Shown here in pieces: positions 1 to 9,912 of a stretch of DNA of 64,000 nt. The notes under the pieces are model-generated. The model was not told the origin of the DNA and made no database searches. It saw nothing but the letters and a program-made list of their open reading frames with translations. A program made the position numbers and the translations under genes. Source of the stretch: Dysidea avara (lineage: Eukaryota > Porifera > Demospongiae > Dictyoceratida > Dysideidae); the NCBI RefSeq assembly GCF_963678975.1, contig NC_089285.1, forward strand, positions 8,604,694-8,668,693, given 5' to 3'. How positions within the stretch are numbered: the stretch's first letter is position 1; each line of letters begins with the position of its first letter.

Positions 1-560
1 AGAATGAATTACTGGTGGTCTCCTTTGACAACACAGGCACACCACAGTGGTGCACAAGTCTATCTCTGGTGAACTGTAGTTATTAATTAAATAATTAAAG
101 CATTGCTATAGGAAACTCTCCGCGTTATTCAAGCCCGGAGCTGGCCATGATAAAATAGAACACACACTATATACACGACCCTAGGTTTACCTGCTACGAC
201 TTGCTAGCCTGACGTGGGTGCCAGGCCAGACTGAGAAGCTTTGGGTGAGTTAAGCGGCAAGGGAGCATTGTCTTCGCATCAAACCCGATCATAAAACTGT
301 CCTGAATTGATTTGGTCGCCGGGATGATTACGCGTGACTACCAGTGCAGCATATATATGCATGTTTCTCGTACTTTAATAGACTTCATTCTGGGTTCATC
401 CATCCAACACAATCTCATTATAAGTAGCTATATCTCAATGGTCAGTGATGGCTACACCATAAAACTAAAATAAATAAGCGCACCATGCTGTCTCATAATA
501 TACTTTTTTGGCGTTTAAATTTTCACCTAAACGCCTTACTTAAGTCCATACAAACATTGC
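1..560. other. No gene seen
   Basis: AT-rich sequence with no convincing open frame, repeat or RNA on either strand. GT-rich donor-like sites occur but cannot be tied to exons. Confidence 0.5.
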
Positions 561-599
561 AGCACTGCTACTTTCAAAGAGGTCGACTAGCAGTTGCTT

Positions 600-1647
600 G
601 TGAACGTCTCTGTTAGTGATTTAGTATTGAAGTGACTGAAGCTTCCTGACAGGAGCTTTGCAAATAAATTAAACGGACCGAGTATTCAACTGGCTGGACA
701 TTGACCGGCTAAGGTGAGTATGGTTATGAACATTAATATCATTACAACCTGGGTACTACATCCTTTTTGTTGTCGTGTATGTAGGAACGAGCAGGAAGAG
801 CTCTCACTTATTGGACGGTGATAGTGCACAACCTTCGTTCTAGGTGCTCGAGCTGAATTAGTCGTTACCTGGATTGCAGTACATCTCAACATACAGCGTC
901 GTTGAGTCCAGGGTTAAGCAGTCCATTGAGGTATGAGTATTGGTAAAATGTAGAATTGTTTTAAACTATGTGAGGTGCTTGTGTGTGTTAGTTGCAAGTA
1001 ATAAGTGTAGCTAAATCCGAAGCCTGAGTCCAAGCCACTCATACTTGCCAATGACAGTGAAAAAACCAAAAATGCATTTTTGTAGGGGTGTGCATTTAAT
1101 GGAAGTGGTTTCAGTTAATATAAGTAATGCCTCTTGCATAAGCTTAATGCAATTTAAAATCATTGCAAAGTGTTTACAGACTACACTTAATACTCGTAGT
1201 TTGTAAGCAACACATATTTACATGTAAAAGTGCCAAATGGTGTGTCGTCAGTTATAATTGTGAATAATCTACGCTTACAAATAAATCTGTTGTCTTGTAG
1301 GAACATTGATATTCAAACTTCAGTACTGGACCTTGATTGCCTTACATCGTAATACAGCAATACAGCATTAGTTCAAGCAGGCCACTAAGGTATCAGATAT
1401 TGAGAATAGTTATTCTTTGTGTTGTAGTTTATGTTGTTACTTTTATAGTTGCAACTTTTGTAGTTGTTTTGTTGTAGTTATTCCTTTAGTAGTTGTTGTT
1501 ACTCACTTCATTGTTGTTGAATCCTTACTGTACAGCTACATACTGTCTGTATCATTATAGAACTGCAGTATATTTTACTACAGGAACTATATACCTTCTA
1601 CAGCAGTGTTGGGAGTATCGAAGTCAAATTAGTTAAAAATTGAGAAG
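600..1647 (+). ncRNA. Candidate spliced non-coding transcript (four short exons)
   Basis: Four blocks are framed by good splice signals in the right order. The first ends at 713 (AAG/GTGAGTA). The others are 785-930 (tatgtag/GAAC to GAG/GTATGAG), 1301-1389 (tcttgtag/GAAC to AAG/GTATCAG) and 1584-1647 (actacag/GAAC to AAG/GTGAGTG). Introns would be about 71, 370 and 194 bp. The three internal blocks all start with GAAC and none has a long open frame, so a non-coding RNA or a 5' UTR is more likely than a protein. The start and any downstream exons beyond the GT microsatellite are unknown. This is inference from splice-site spacing only; the sites could be chance. Confidence 0.25.
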
Positions 1648-1860
1648 GTGAGTGAGTGTGTGTTTGTGTGGTGTGGTGTGAGTTGTGTGTCTGTGCATGT
1701 GTGTGTATGTATAGATGTGTGTGTGTGGTCTGGTGTTGTGTATGTGGTGTGTGTGTGGTGTGATGTGTGTGTGTGTGTGTGTGGTTGTGTATGTATGTGT
1801 GTGGTTATGTATGTATGTGTGTTTCTTTGTGTGTGGGTGGTGGGTGTCTGTGTCCGTATA
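1648..1860. repeat. (GT)n-rich microsatellite
   Basis: Imperfect GT/TG dinucleotide tract with interspersed TATG, TGGT and TTTC units. The Cys/Val-rich and His/Thr-rich open frames in it on both strands are by-products of the repeat. Confidence 0.9.
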
Positions 1861-2030
1861 TGTTTGCATAATGTCTAGAAATGTGTATGTTACTTATTTA
1901 CTTAATTAATTACATGATTACTTAATCAATAAATTACTTAATTAATTAATCAGTTTACTTAATCATTTATTTGCATATTTACTTAATTACTTACTTATTA
2001 ACTTACTTTACTTATATACCTACTTGTTAT

Positions 2031-2340
2031 GTACCTCTGTGTGTGTGTGTGTGTGGTGTGTGTATTATGTGTGGTGTGGTGTGTGCGTCTGTGTGTGTGT
2101 GTGCGTCTGTGTGTGTAGTGTGATGTATGTGTGTGTGTGTGTGTGGTGTGTGTGTGTGTGGTGTATGTGTGTGCATTTCTTTGTGTGTGGGCTGTAGGTG
2201 TGTGTGTGTGGGTGTTTGTGTGCGTGCTTGTGTGTGTGCTTGTGTGTGTGGTGTGTGTGTGTGGTGTATGTGTGTGCATTTCTTTGTGTGTGTGCTTGTG
2301 CTTGTGTGTGTGTGTGTGTGTGCTTGCGTAAGGTGGTGTG
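2031..2340. repeat. Second (GT)n-rich microsatellite
   Basis: Imperfect GT tract with a larger internal duplication: a block containing GTGTGTGCATTTCTTTGTG occurs near 2167 and again near 2270. Open frames here are repeat artefacts. Confidence 0.9.
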
Positions 2341-2355
2341 TGTTCGTGTATATAT

Positions 2356-2604
2356 GTGACCGGGCCTGCGAAAATAGGGCATGTGGGCACAAACTACACC
2401 CCGTCATTCTACAGGTCATATCTTAGTACTGGAGTAGAATATTTGAATTCTGTAACTTGTATCATAAAGGCACTTAAATAGCTACTAAGAGCCGAAAAGT
2501 GCATATCTATAGTATAGTGGTACAAAAAGTTATGAGTGATGGAAGTTTGAAAAAGTAGGCAAAAATCATGTGCCCACATGCCCTATTTTCGCAGGCCTGG
2601 TCAC
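2356..2604. mobile_element. MITE-like element, 35-bp terminal inverted repeats
   Basis: The left end (2356-2390) starts GTGACCGGGCCTGCGAAAAT and the right end (2570-2604) is its reverse complement with one or two changes. The 249-bp element has no open frame. It lies between the GT tract and the ACTTA field, flanked by TATAT and ATATG, so the target duplication is hard to define. The end motif GTGACC...GCRAAAA recurs at 3153 and 28186. Confidence 0.75.
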
Positions 2605-3152
2605 ATATGTGCATGATATCTAGAAATGTGTATATATGTTACTTAATTAATTACATGATTACTTAAGCAATAAATTACTTAACTAATTACTTAGTTTATT
2701 TAATCACTTATCTGCATGTTTACTTAATTATCTACTTATTAACTTAACTTATATACTTACTTATTACGTACTTGTGTGATGTGTGTTGTCTAGAAATGTG
2801 TATGTGTGTTACTTCCTTAATTACTTAATAAATTACTTAAGTACTTGAATACTTACTTGCTTAATTAATTAATTACTGACTTAATCACTTTTACTTAATT
2901 ACTTATTTACTTACCTACTTAATTACTACTTATATACTTACTTGTTACGTACTTGTGTGTGTAATGTGTGAGGTGTGTATATGGTATGTGTATGTTTGAA
3001 TGTGTGTGTGCATGCTACTTACTTACTTAATTGATAGATTACTTTAGTACTTAATTACTTACATAATTACTTGCTTAGTTACTTACTTAATAACTCATTT
3101 AATCACTTATTGGCTTGTTCACTTATATGCTTACTTAATTACTTACGTAATT

Positions 3153-3796
3153 GTGACCATCTCAGCAAAAACCCGACTTGTTCGCACAAGCATGCGTATA
3201 GAGAAAAATGAAATTTAAAATATTTCGTAAAATTACGCATGCTACAAAGAAAAATACGCAAGTTTTTATCAGGCCAGTATTCGAAGAAGGAAGACTCAAA
3301 TTGATTAAAACTATATACCATCTTATTTGCCTGCACATGGAGAGTTCGAAAATCTTTGGTTTGTGTCTATACTGTCAACGGTATGCGTGTCATGTGCGTT
3401 TGTTTACGATGCGGTAAACGTAACAAGATCGTCATTGTTTCTTCTACCAAACCGCCTTCATATCCATATGCGCAAGTGTCTACAGGGCTAACACTATATC
3501 TTGGCTCATGTGCTGATCCATGGTGAACATTTTAAGCCACATTGCAATGTTGTAGACTAATCCAAAGGGAAGTTATGACTGCAAATGTAAGCGCCTGTAG
3601 TTTATTTTCAGTATAGTTGCTGTACAAATCGATTATCTTACTCTGCCTACTGTCTAATGCTATAATTTCAAAACTACACACCACAGAAGGCTGAAACTTT
3701 GGTGATCCATTCCTTGGACACTGCCAATAATGCTGAGTGAAAAAAAATTTATTTTTAAATTGTGCAAACAAGTCGGGTTTTTGCTGAGACGGTCAT
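3153..3796. mobile_element. MITE-like element with 35-bp TIRs, GTGACC family
   Basis: The left TIR (3153-3187) starts GTGACCATCTCAGCAAAAAC. The right TIR (3762-3796) is its reverse complement with two differences. The 644-bp element has no convincing gene inside (open frames of 65-79 codons look random). It is inserted in the ACTTA repeat, which resumes at about 3803. The flanking TAATT/AATTT is compatible with a short AT-rich target site. Confidence 0.75.
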
Positions 3797-4056
3797 AATT
3801 TCTAAATTACTTTACTTATGCTGCTGTACTATTTAATAATTATCACTTTATTGTGTTTTCTCTTGTACTTATATATAACATTCTCTTATATCCTGTATTA
3901 GATGCATTGGTATCCTATATTTCATTGTGTGTTACAATTACTTCCACTATGCTAAGATAAAATTGTTTCTTGTCTCTGTATACATATATAGCATGTTTAT
4001 ATATGCATACAGTTTAATAACATAGGCACATTTTCTACTTTATGTGAAGCACAATT

Positions 4057-5985
4057 ATGGTTAGTAAAGCCCAGAAGAGAAGAGAGAAACGACAACAACA
4101 GCACAAAGAAAAGCAAAAAGATGAAAGAGAACCTGTTGAAGATTCAGAGGTTAATGTTTGGGAACAGCGTAAAGATAAAGTAAACCTACGAAGACGCATG
4201 AAATATGTGGCTTCACCAAGTCGAAAGATTGCCAAGTCAAACTATTACCAACTGCACAAGTCATCAATCAAGGAGCGTATGCGACATTTCTACTCTATCA
4301 ATCGGGTACCTATAAGCCAAGAGAGTAGAGCAGCTTATACTGAAAACCCTTTGCCGAGGGAAAGAAAAATGCAAGAAAGTTATGCCAAGCTCCGTACAGA
4401 AAAGCAACAGAAGGTGCTTGATAGATATCATGCCAATCCATCACGAGTCAAGAAATATGTATGTGAAAAATACAAGTTAGATCCATCACCAATAAAGCAA
4501 ATGATGCGCAAAAGATATGCATTAAACCCATCACCAAAGAGACGAAAGCTTTGCCAAAAGTATGCAGTAAACCCATCACTAAAGAGACGAAAGCTTCGCC
4601 AAAAGTATGCAGTAAACCCATCACCAAAGAGACGAAAGTTTCACCAAAGATATGCATCAAATCCATCCCCCAAAAAACTAAAGCTTCGCCAAAGATATGC
4701 ATCAAACCCATCCCCCAAAAAACTAAAGGTTCGCCAAAGATACAAATTAAATCCGTCACCAACAAAAGCAAGGGTTTGAAATGCATACAAGAAAAATCCC
4801 TCTCCTATATGAAGAAGAGTCCTTGCTGCTTACCACCACCATCCAAACCCTTTGATCAAACGTATATTAAGGAAATATCATCTGAATCCATTTGCTGTTA
4901 GACGTTGTGCATTACTATCCTACCATTCTAATGTTGAGCTTAATAGATATATAAGATGTAAAAAGTACACCGAAAATCCAATACCTGCTAAAGATAGGTC
5001 AAGACGACGGTATGAACAGAACCGAAATAAGCTTCTACAGCAAGCAATGGAGAGAAGATGTGCTACTGTGACTGCGTTAAGTGTGCGTAATGAGTACAAT
5101 CGTATGTTTAAGCACAAAAGGAATTATCATGGTACATCATCAGGGTACGTAGAAAAGCTCGTTAGAAAAATGGGCATAAGAAACAGATCTGCGAATACAA
5201 TAAAAGCAGGGTTTTTGGTGAAGTCTTGTCTACAGCAGCTTAGTTATTTCAAACATAACTTTGTGAAGTGTTTGGAAAAATTACGTAATAACTTAGATGC
5301 ATCACTTATGAAGCAAGCTGAAGATGATTCAATTTCACTGTGCGGTGTTAGTTTGCATACGTCAAACACTGAGACATTTTTCCTTCAGGCCACCTACAAC
5401 CAAGATGCATTTTTTAATGATGATGGCAGCATAAAGTGTGAGGAGTTTCCAGGCTATTCAAGCAAGTACACCATTGCAGGTAGGGATGTTTCAACATGGG
5501 AATGTTGTTATGACCCACCATGGTGCAAATTGGAAGAATCAGAAATGATCGAGGGTAAACTTCAGACCATCTATTGTAAGATAACTCAATGTGCACCTAA
5601 TGCTGCTCGCAGGTACATCCAGCATATAGACGATTGCACCACTCAGTTAACAAAAGAGGAGCTACTTCAAGGTCATCCATTATGTTGCTATACAGAATCT
5701 CCTCCCTGTGATTCTCCACTGTTATATTTGCGTGTGCTAGCACCTCATTTTCCAGACATACGACATGTGGTGCAATTGTTGTATGAAGTGCGCAGACATG
5801 ATAGAAAGATCACGGAAATTGAACATGCTTTACAACATGGAGAGCTGGAAAAACTGTCTGAAATTACGGACACTGCTAAGAACAGTCGATTGAGACAGTT
5901 TCAAATAGACAACCAGCCATTGAGTGAAACTCAAATCTATGAACAACATAAGTCAGCTTATGAGAAGTTTATGAAAGGTGTTTAG
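4057..5985 (+). pseudogene. Helitron Rep-Hel gene, N-terminal part with short basic repeats
   Basis: One frame runs from an ATG at 4057 through two in-frame TGA codons (4777-4779 and 4810-4812) to a TAG at 5983-5985. Residues about 130-300 are tandem copies of a roughly 15-residue unit with the core RYxxNPSPKKxKxRQ. The repeat pattern continues after both stops (NAYKKNPSPI, RKYHLNPF), so the stops are lesions in one gene. The likely cause is CGA-to-TGA change, since Arg is expected at both places. Similar repeats precede Rep in some animal Helitrons, probably as a DNA-binding region. A one-base loss near 5984 shifts the frame into the next segment (DVAKYPC...). Confidence 0.75.
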
Positions 5986-7499
5986 ATGTTGCAAAGTACC
6001 CTTGCATATCATGTAACAAGTTGTGTTACCAACGGGAATGTTCACACTTGGGTAGTCTACGTAGTTTGCCCAACAGCTGTGAGTGGCAGGCCTTGATGGA
6101 TTACAATACGCGTAGACCAGAGTACAACGATGGACTTCCTGAAGGATTTATATGCAAATATTGCCTAAATAACTTTAGACAAGGAAAATTACCACCAAGG
6201 TGCATACTCAATAGTCTGCAGTTTGGAGACATTCCACAAGAGATATCACAACTAAATGCTTTTGAAAAAATATTAATACAAAGAGCAAAATGTTTTCAAA
6301 CTGTCAGTAGAATGGGTACAGTTGCGAAAAGGCAATTGCCTGCCAGCCACAAAATTCAGAAGGTTATTGGCACTACGTTCCACTTGCCATTACCAATTGA
6401 AGAAACTTTGAACAAATTGCCTGACCCACAGCAAGCTCTTCCAAATCATGGGGAACTTTTTATTTTAATACGAAGTTTACCTAGTAAATCTAATGTCATA
6501 TGGCAGGACCTTGTAGATATCAATAAAGTCTACAATGCCCTACTAAAGCTTAAGGAAATCAATCCCCCTTATGCTTTAATTCAGCTTCCTGGAGCTCCAG
6601 AAGATCTAGATATTGGTAACCGAATTGACGAAGGTTCTTATGGAGAACCACTTTCAACATCTGGAGAGGCTATGGTAGAAGAAATTGCTGAACATAAGGA
6701 GCAATCTTACTATGAGCAATATACCATTAATCCATTGCATGCCCCAAGGGAAAACAAGAAGGCCACGGCACTATACCAAATGCTAAAAGTAAATGAAGCC
6801 CCTCTTGATAGTCGTATGAAAAACTTGGATATGTTGTGTTTTCCAGATTTATACCCACACGGAATTGGTGGACAGAGGTGTCAACGAGTGGTGCCATTAA
6901 ACGCAGCAGAGTATGTGAAGTGCATTTTGCAATCGTGTGATCCACGATTCAAGATTAACCAACAGCTCATCTTTTTCTTGAATAACCAAACAATACTGCG
7001 ACAAATAGCAAGTGGCATTTATCATAAGCTGAAGGTGATTAGGCCAAGTGAAAGGCTAACAGCTGCCCGCTGTCTAGAAATGTTGTCATCTGAAGAGCTG
7101 GAAGGAAACCTAACAACAATATTTGCACGTGTTAGAAATACTGAATCATTTTGGACCAGACATCGAAATGATCTTAATTGTATGTCATTTCATTATGGTC
7201 CTCCTACATGGTTCATTACTTTAAACCCTGGTGAATGGTTATGGGAGGATCTTCGTGCTTACTTAAAAATTGTAAATCCCAGTTTTGCTGACATGTCTAT
7301 AGCTGAGATGATTGCCACTGACCCGGTGTCCAGTAGTAGATTTATTGACAATAAATACAAGGCAATTTATGATTTCATTCTACGTGACAGCCAGCCTTTG
7401 GGTCCTGTTTGTGCTCTTGGTGCAAACCGTGAATACCAAGGGAGAGGATTGCAACACAGTCATGCTGAGGCATGGGTAGAAGGAGCACCAATAATTGGT
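5985..7499 (+). pseudogene. Helitron Rep nuclease core
   Basis: This open frame continues the gene after a 1-base frameshift. It begins with a Cys-rich stretch (YPCISCNKLC, later CKYCLNNF) that looks like the zinc-finger region upstream of Rep. The Rep domain follows, with motif 1 at about 7200-7240 (PPTWFITLNPGEWLWEDL) and motif 2 as GLQHSHAEAWV (HxH, near 7450). These HUH residues bind the metal for single-strand cleavage in active Helitrons. The coding sequence breaks at 7499, where an inverted copy of 7345-7499 starts. The C-terminal tyrosine motif lies beyond the foldback. Confidence 0.85.
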
Positions 7500-7719
7500 T
7501 ACAAATTCGCATATTTCTTCTTCTGTGCTTTCACCAATTATTGGTGCTCCTTCTACCCATGCCTCAGCATGACTGTGTTGCAATCCTCTCCCTTGGTATT
7601 CACGGTTTGCACCAAGAGCACAAACAGGACCCAAAGGCTGGCTGTCACGTAGAATGAAATCATAAATTGCCTTGTATTTATTGTCAAATTCGCATATTTC
7701 TTCTTCTGTGCTTTCACCA
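7345..7719. repeat. 155-bp foldback inside the Rep gene
   Basis: Bases 7345-7499 recur as an exact or near-exact reverse complement at 7533-7687, around a 33-base loop. The loop sequence (reverse complement codes GESTEEEICEF) occurs again directly after the right arm at 7686-7719, in the same orientation. The order is therefore arm, loop, inverted arm, loop, then Rep coding resumes with YVTCHIPDS. The structure separates the HxH and tyrosine motifs of Rep. It could be template-switch damage during replication or an assembly artefact of a hairpin. Confidence 0.9.
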
Positions 7720-8545
7720 AGTATGTCACCTGTCACATCCCAGACAGTACACTCAGCCCAACACTATATGAACGAGTGATTACATTTCAGCAACATAAGT
7801 GCAATGATTATTGTTTACGCAGTAAGAAGACTAATGCAGGAGTAAAAAAAAAGTATGTAGGTTTGGCTATCCCAGGCCTCAGCGTGAATATTTTGTGCTT
7901 CGAAATGTGGTAGATGCTGTTGCTGGAAGAAAATCCTTAAAGACTAATTCTCGTCTTTATGATGTACCGCGCACTGCAAATGAAATGCGCATCAATGATT
8001 ATAATCCAGCCATGCTACTCACATGGCAGGGAAACATGGATATTCAATTTATTGGTGAGAATTCATCTGTTCTTAACTGGTATTGTACCAAGTACTGTAC
8101 AAAACCAGAAAAAAGCCATGCCCTTCAAGAATTTGATGACATAAATAAATCTACCAAATCTATCACAAGTAAGTTATGGAATTTTGCAATGAAATCCATA
8201 TCACATCGAGAGTGTGGTGCTTTGGAAGCATGCGACACACTTCTTGGAATACCACTCTTTGTTACTGATTCAAATACCACAATCCGGTGGGTTGATGTTA
8301 ATATGGTGCGTAGCAGGCGGTTGAAAGAAAGTTCATCATAGAAGGACTGGAAGGTGAGTCATCTGACATATTTTTCCCTCTCATGGGTAGACTCGCACTA
8401 CCCCAACAGACCAGAGCAACTGGAAAATGTGTGCCTTTATAATTTTTTAGCTTATTATGACTTGGTTCAAGCAGAACCAATTCGTTTAGCAATGTACTAT
8501 CCTTTTAAAGATGGTTTTTTGAAAAAAGAACAAGGCCTTACTTAA
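7720..8545 (+). pseudogene. Helitron Rep C-terminal part with catalytic tyrosines
   Basis: Coding resumes after the foldback (YVTCHIPDSTL...YERVITFQQHK), shifts frame at a run of A at 7843-7851, and continues at about 7867 (RFGYPRPQREYFVLRN). The Rep tyrosine motif is visible as NWYCTKYCTK near 8080-8110, with the two Tyr residues expected of Helitron Rep, preceded by MLLTWQGNMDIQ. After a stop at 8339-8341 another frame reads WVDSHYPNRPEQLENV up to 8545. Two sections recur as remnants at 19846-19955 and 20566-21010. Confidence 0.8.
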
Positions 8546-8574
8546 TTAATCATTACAAACATAACATAGACCAG

Positions 8575-8990
8575 GAGGTAGAGAAGTATTATTATGCAAT
8601 ACTCCTTTTGTTCAAGTCTTGGCGAAATAGTGAAACTTTGATTGGTAGCAGTGAAAGTTTCCAATGTGAGTTTGAAAATTGTCGAGAGCAGTTACTGGAT
8701 GCTGTAAACTATCACAATCGACTACAGCAGATGCAGAAACGAGATGAAATTGCCAGGGAACAGATTGACAAGCGACAGACTGAAATTGAGCAAGAGGAGG
8801 ACGGTACTACAGAAGTTCGTGCACCTGATCCACTACTGCATGCACATACTGAAGCCCAGGATGCGATGGCTGAGTTCGAGAAAGTGGTGGCTAATGAAGA
8901 CATCGTTGATGTGGAGTCCATGATTGCATATCAAAACTATTGTACACATTTTGTCAAATGAAGCCTTACAATTCTTGTATCGAATATTTA
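8575..8990 (+). pseudogene. Helitron linker between Rep and helicase
   Basis: The frame reads LLLFKSWRNSETLIGS, then an acidic, Gln-rich stretch (QMQKRDEIAREQIDKRQ) that is probably coiled-coil, ending near VESMIAYQNYCT. A one-base shift at about 8950 leads into QMKPYNSCIEYLRK at 8991, where the nested element interrupts. Reading resumes at 12616 with RKFYKSFDMESLNEDQRRVF, the start of the helicase. This continuity fixes the insertion point. Confidence 0.7.
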
Positions 8991-9021
8991 CGTAAACTTT
9001 TGTATACAGATACTCAAGAAA

Positions 9022-9759
9022 ATGGAGCGGTCGGTGCGTACCAGGAAGTTGAGGTATAATAAATCTAATTACAAAGAGTTAAGCTCTGTGAAATTACCTC
9101 GGGGGACAAAGAGAAGCCAAAGAACGATGGCGGAGGATCAGCTTTATCCTGTAAATATTTTGGAGAAGAGGGACGGTCAGGTTAAGGTGCACTACGTAGG
9201 ATACGATGATGAATATGATGAGTGGAAAGAAGAAGGAGACCTGGAAGACTTAAATGAAGACTCGAATGAACATCATTTAGAAGCGTCGCTGTCGGATAAC
9301 GTAGTAATGGAAGCGTATTCTTTGTATAAGGATTTGGGTGTGAGGATAAAGAGGGGTCTGCTGTGCAGCAGAACTTCTTCACCGTTGATAAAAGTGGTAA
9401 TGCCGTTTGATATGCTCCTATTTAATGGTGGTTTAAAGGAGGCTGGTATCCGTTCCAAGAAAGTAGGAGGCGTCCAGCACTACAAGATAACGCACTACAG
9501 AGATCTGGATGTGTTGCTTGGGCGAAACTGGCACGTCCGAGGCATCAATGCTAATGGAGATTACGGGTTTGTGGTGTGTGACACTGTTGATTTCTGTCTT
9601 AAAAAGAGCAGGAAACTGGTAGACTATGTTCCTACTGACAATGGCCCACGCTGCTGTACAATTGACCCAGGGTATACACTAACGTTTAGTTTTGTATTTA
9701 ATTACGGTTTACCAGACACATTTGGTAAAGACCCTGTTGTATTTTATCATAACTTGTGA
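9022..9759 (+). CDS. Tudor-knot (chromo-barrel) domain protein of the nested transposon
   Basis: Intact 245-codon frame with an ATG at 9022 after an in-frame stop. Residues about 40-80 (LYPVNILEKRDGQVKVHYVG, then YDDEYDEWKEE) match the Tudor-knot/chromo-barrel fold of MRG15 and MOF-type chromatin proteins, including the VHYxGY...YDEW core. Residues about 100-230 form a second conserved block (KKVGGVQHYKITHYRDLDVL, later LVDYVPTDNG) of unknown function. The same two blocks occur in the broken copy at 43318-42317. The gene is convergent with the transposase-like gene. A role in binding chromatin or guiding insertion is inference. A further upstream exon cannot be excluded. Confidence 0.7.
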   Translation: MERSVRTRKLRYNKSNYKELSSVKLPRGTKRSQRTMAEDQLYPVNILEKRDGQVKVHYVGYDDEYDEWKEEGDLEDLNEDSNEHHLEASLSDNVVMEAYSLYKDLGVRIKRGLLCSRTSSPLIKVVMPFDMLLFNGGLKEAGIRSKKVGGVQHYKITHYRDLDVLLGRNWHVRGINANGDYGFVVCDTVDFCLKKSRKLVDYVPTDNGPRCCTIDPGYTLTFSFVFNYGLPDTFGKDPVVFYHNL

Positions 9760-9912
9760 CTTACATTTTATGATACTGAGAAAGTTCATGTATTTGTTAG
9801 AATTACAACATTACTGATATCTTGTTTACAGTCACTGCAGGTGAAGTTGCTGCGGCTACCGTTAATCGTCAGGCAAAGTTTATAGATAAGAAAATGTTTC
9901 AGATACAAGCTT

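Larger units (their letters stand above)
1885..3150. repeat. ACTTAATTA-type simple repeat field
   Basis: Long imperfect array of short units such as TTACTTAATTA, CTTACTTA and AATTACTTAA at about 1885-2030 and 2612-3150. The end of the array is visible again just after 3797, so the two MITE-like elements and the second GT tract lie inside or beside it. No coding potential. Confidence 0.85.

Noticed and set aside
1633..2426. Several open frames of 60-130 codons on both strands, rich in Cys/Val or His/Thr
   Set aside because: They are translations of (GT)n/(CA)n repeats in every frame and have no start context or domain.
4777..4812. Selenocysteine or stop-codon readthrough at the TGA codons
   Set aside because: The residues expected there are Arg in a repeat, no SECIS-like structure was noted, and other lesions in the same gene show simple decay.
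4448..4901. Open frames on the minus strand and in the third plus frame across the Helitron N-terminal repeats
   Set aside because: The 45-bp repeat period keeps all frames open; only the frame joined to Rep shows the RYxxNPSP pattern continuing downstream.
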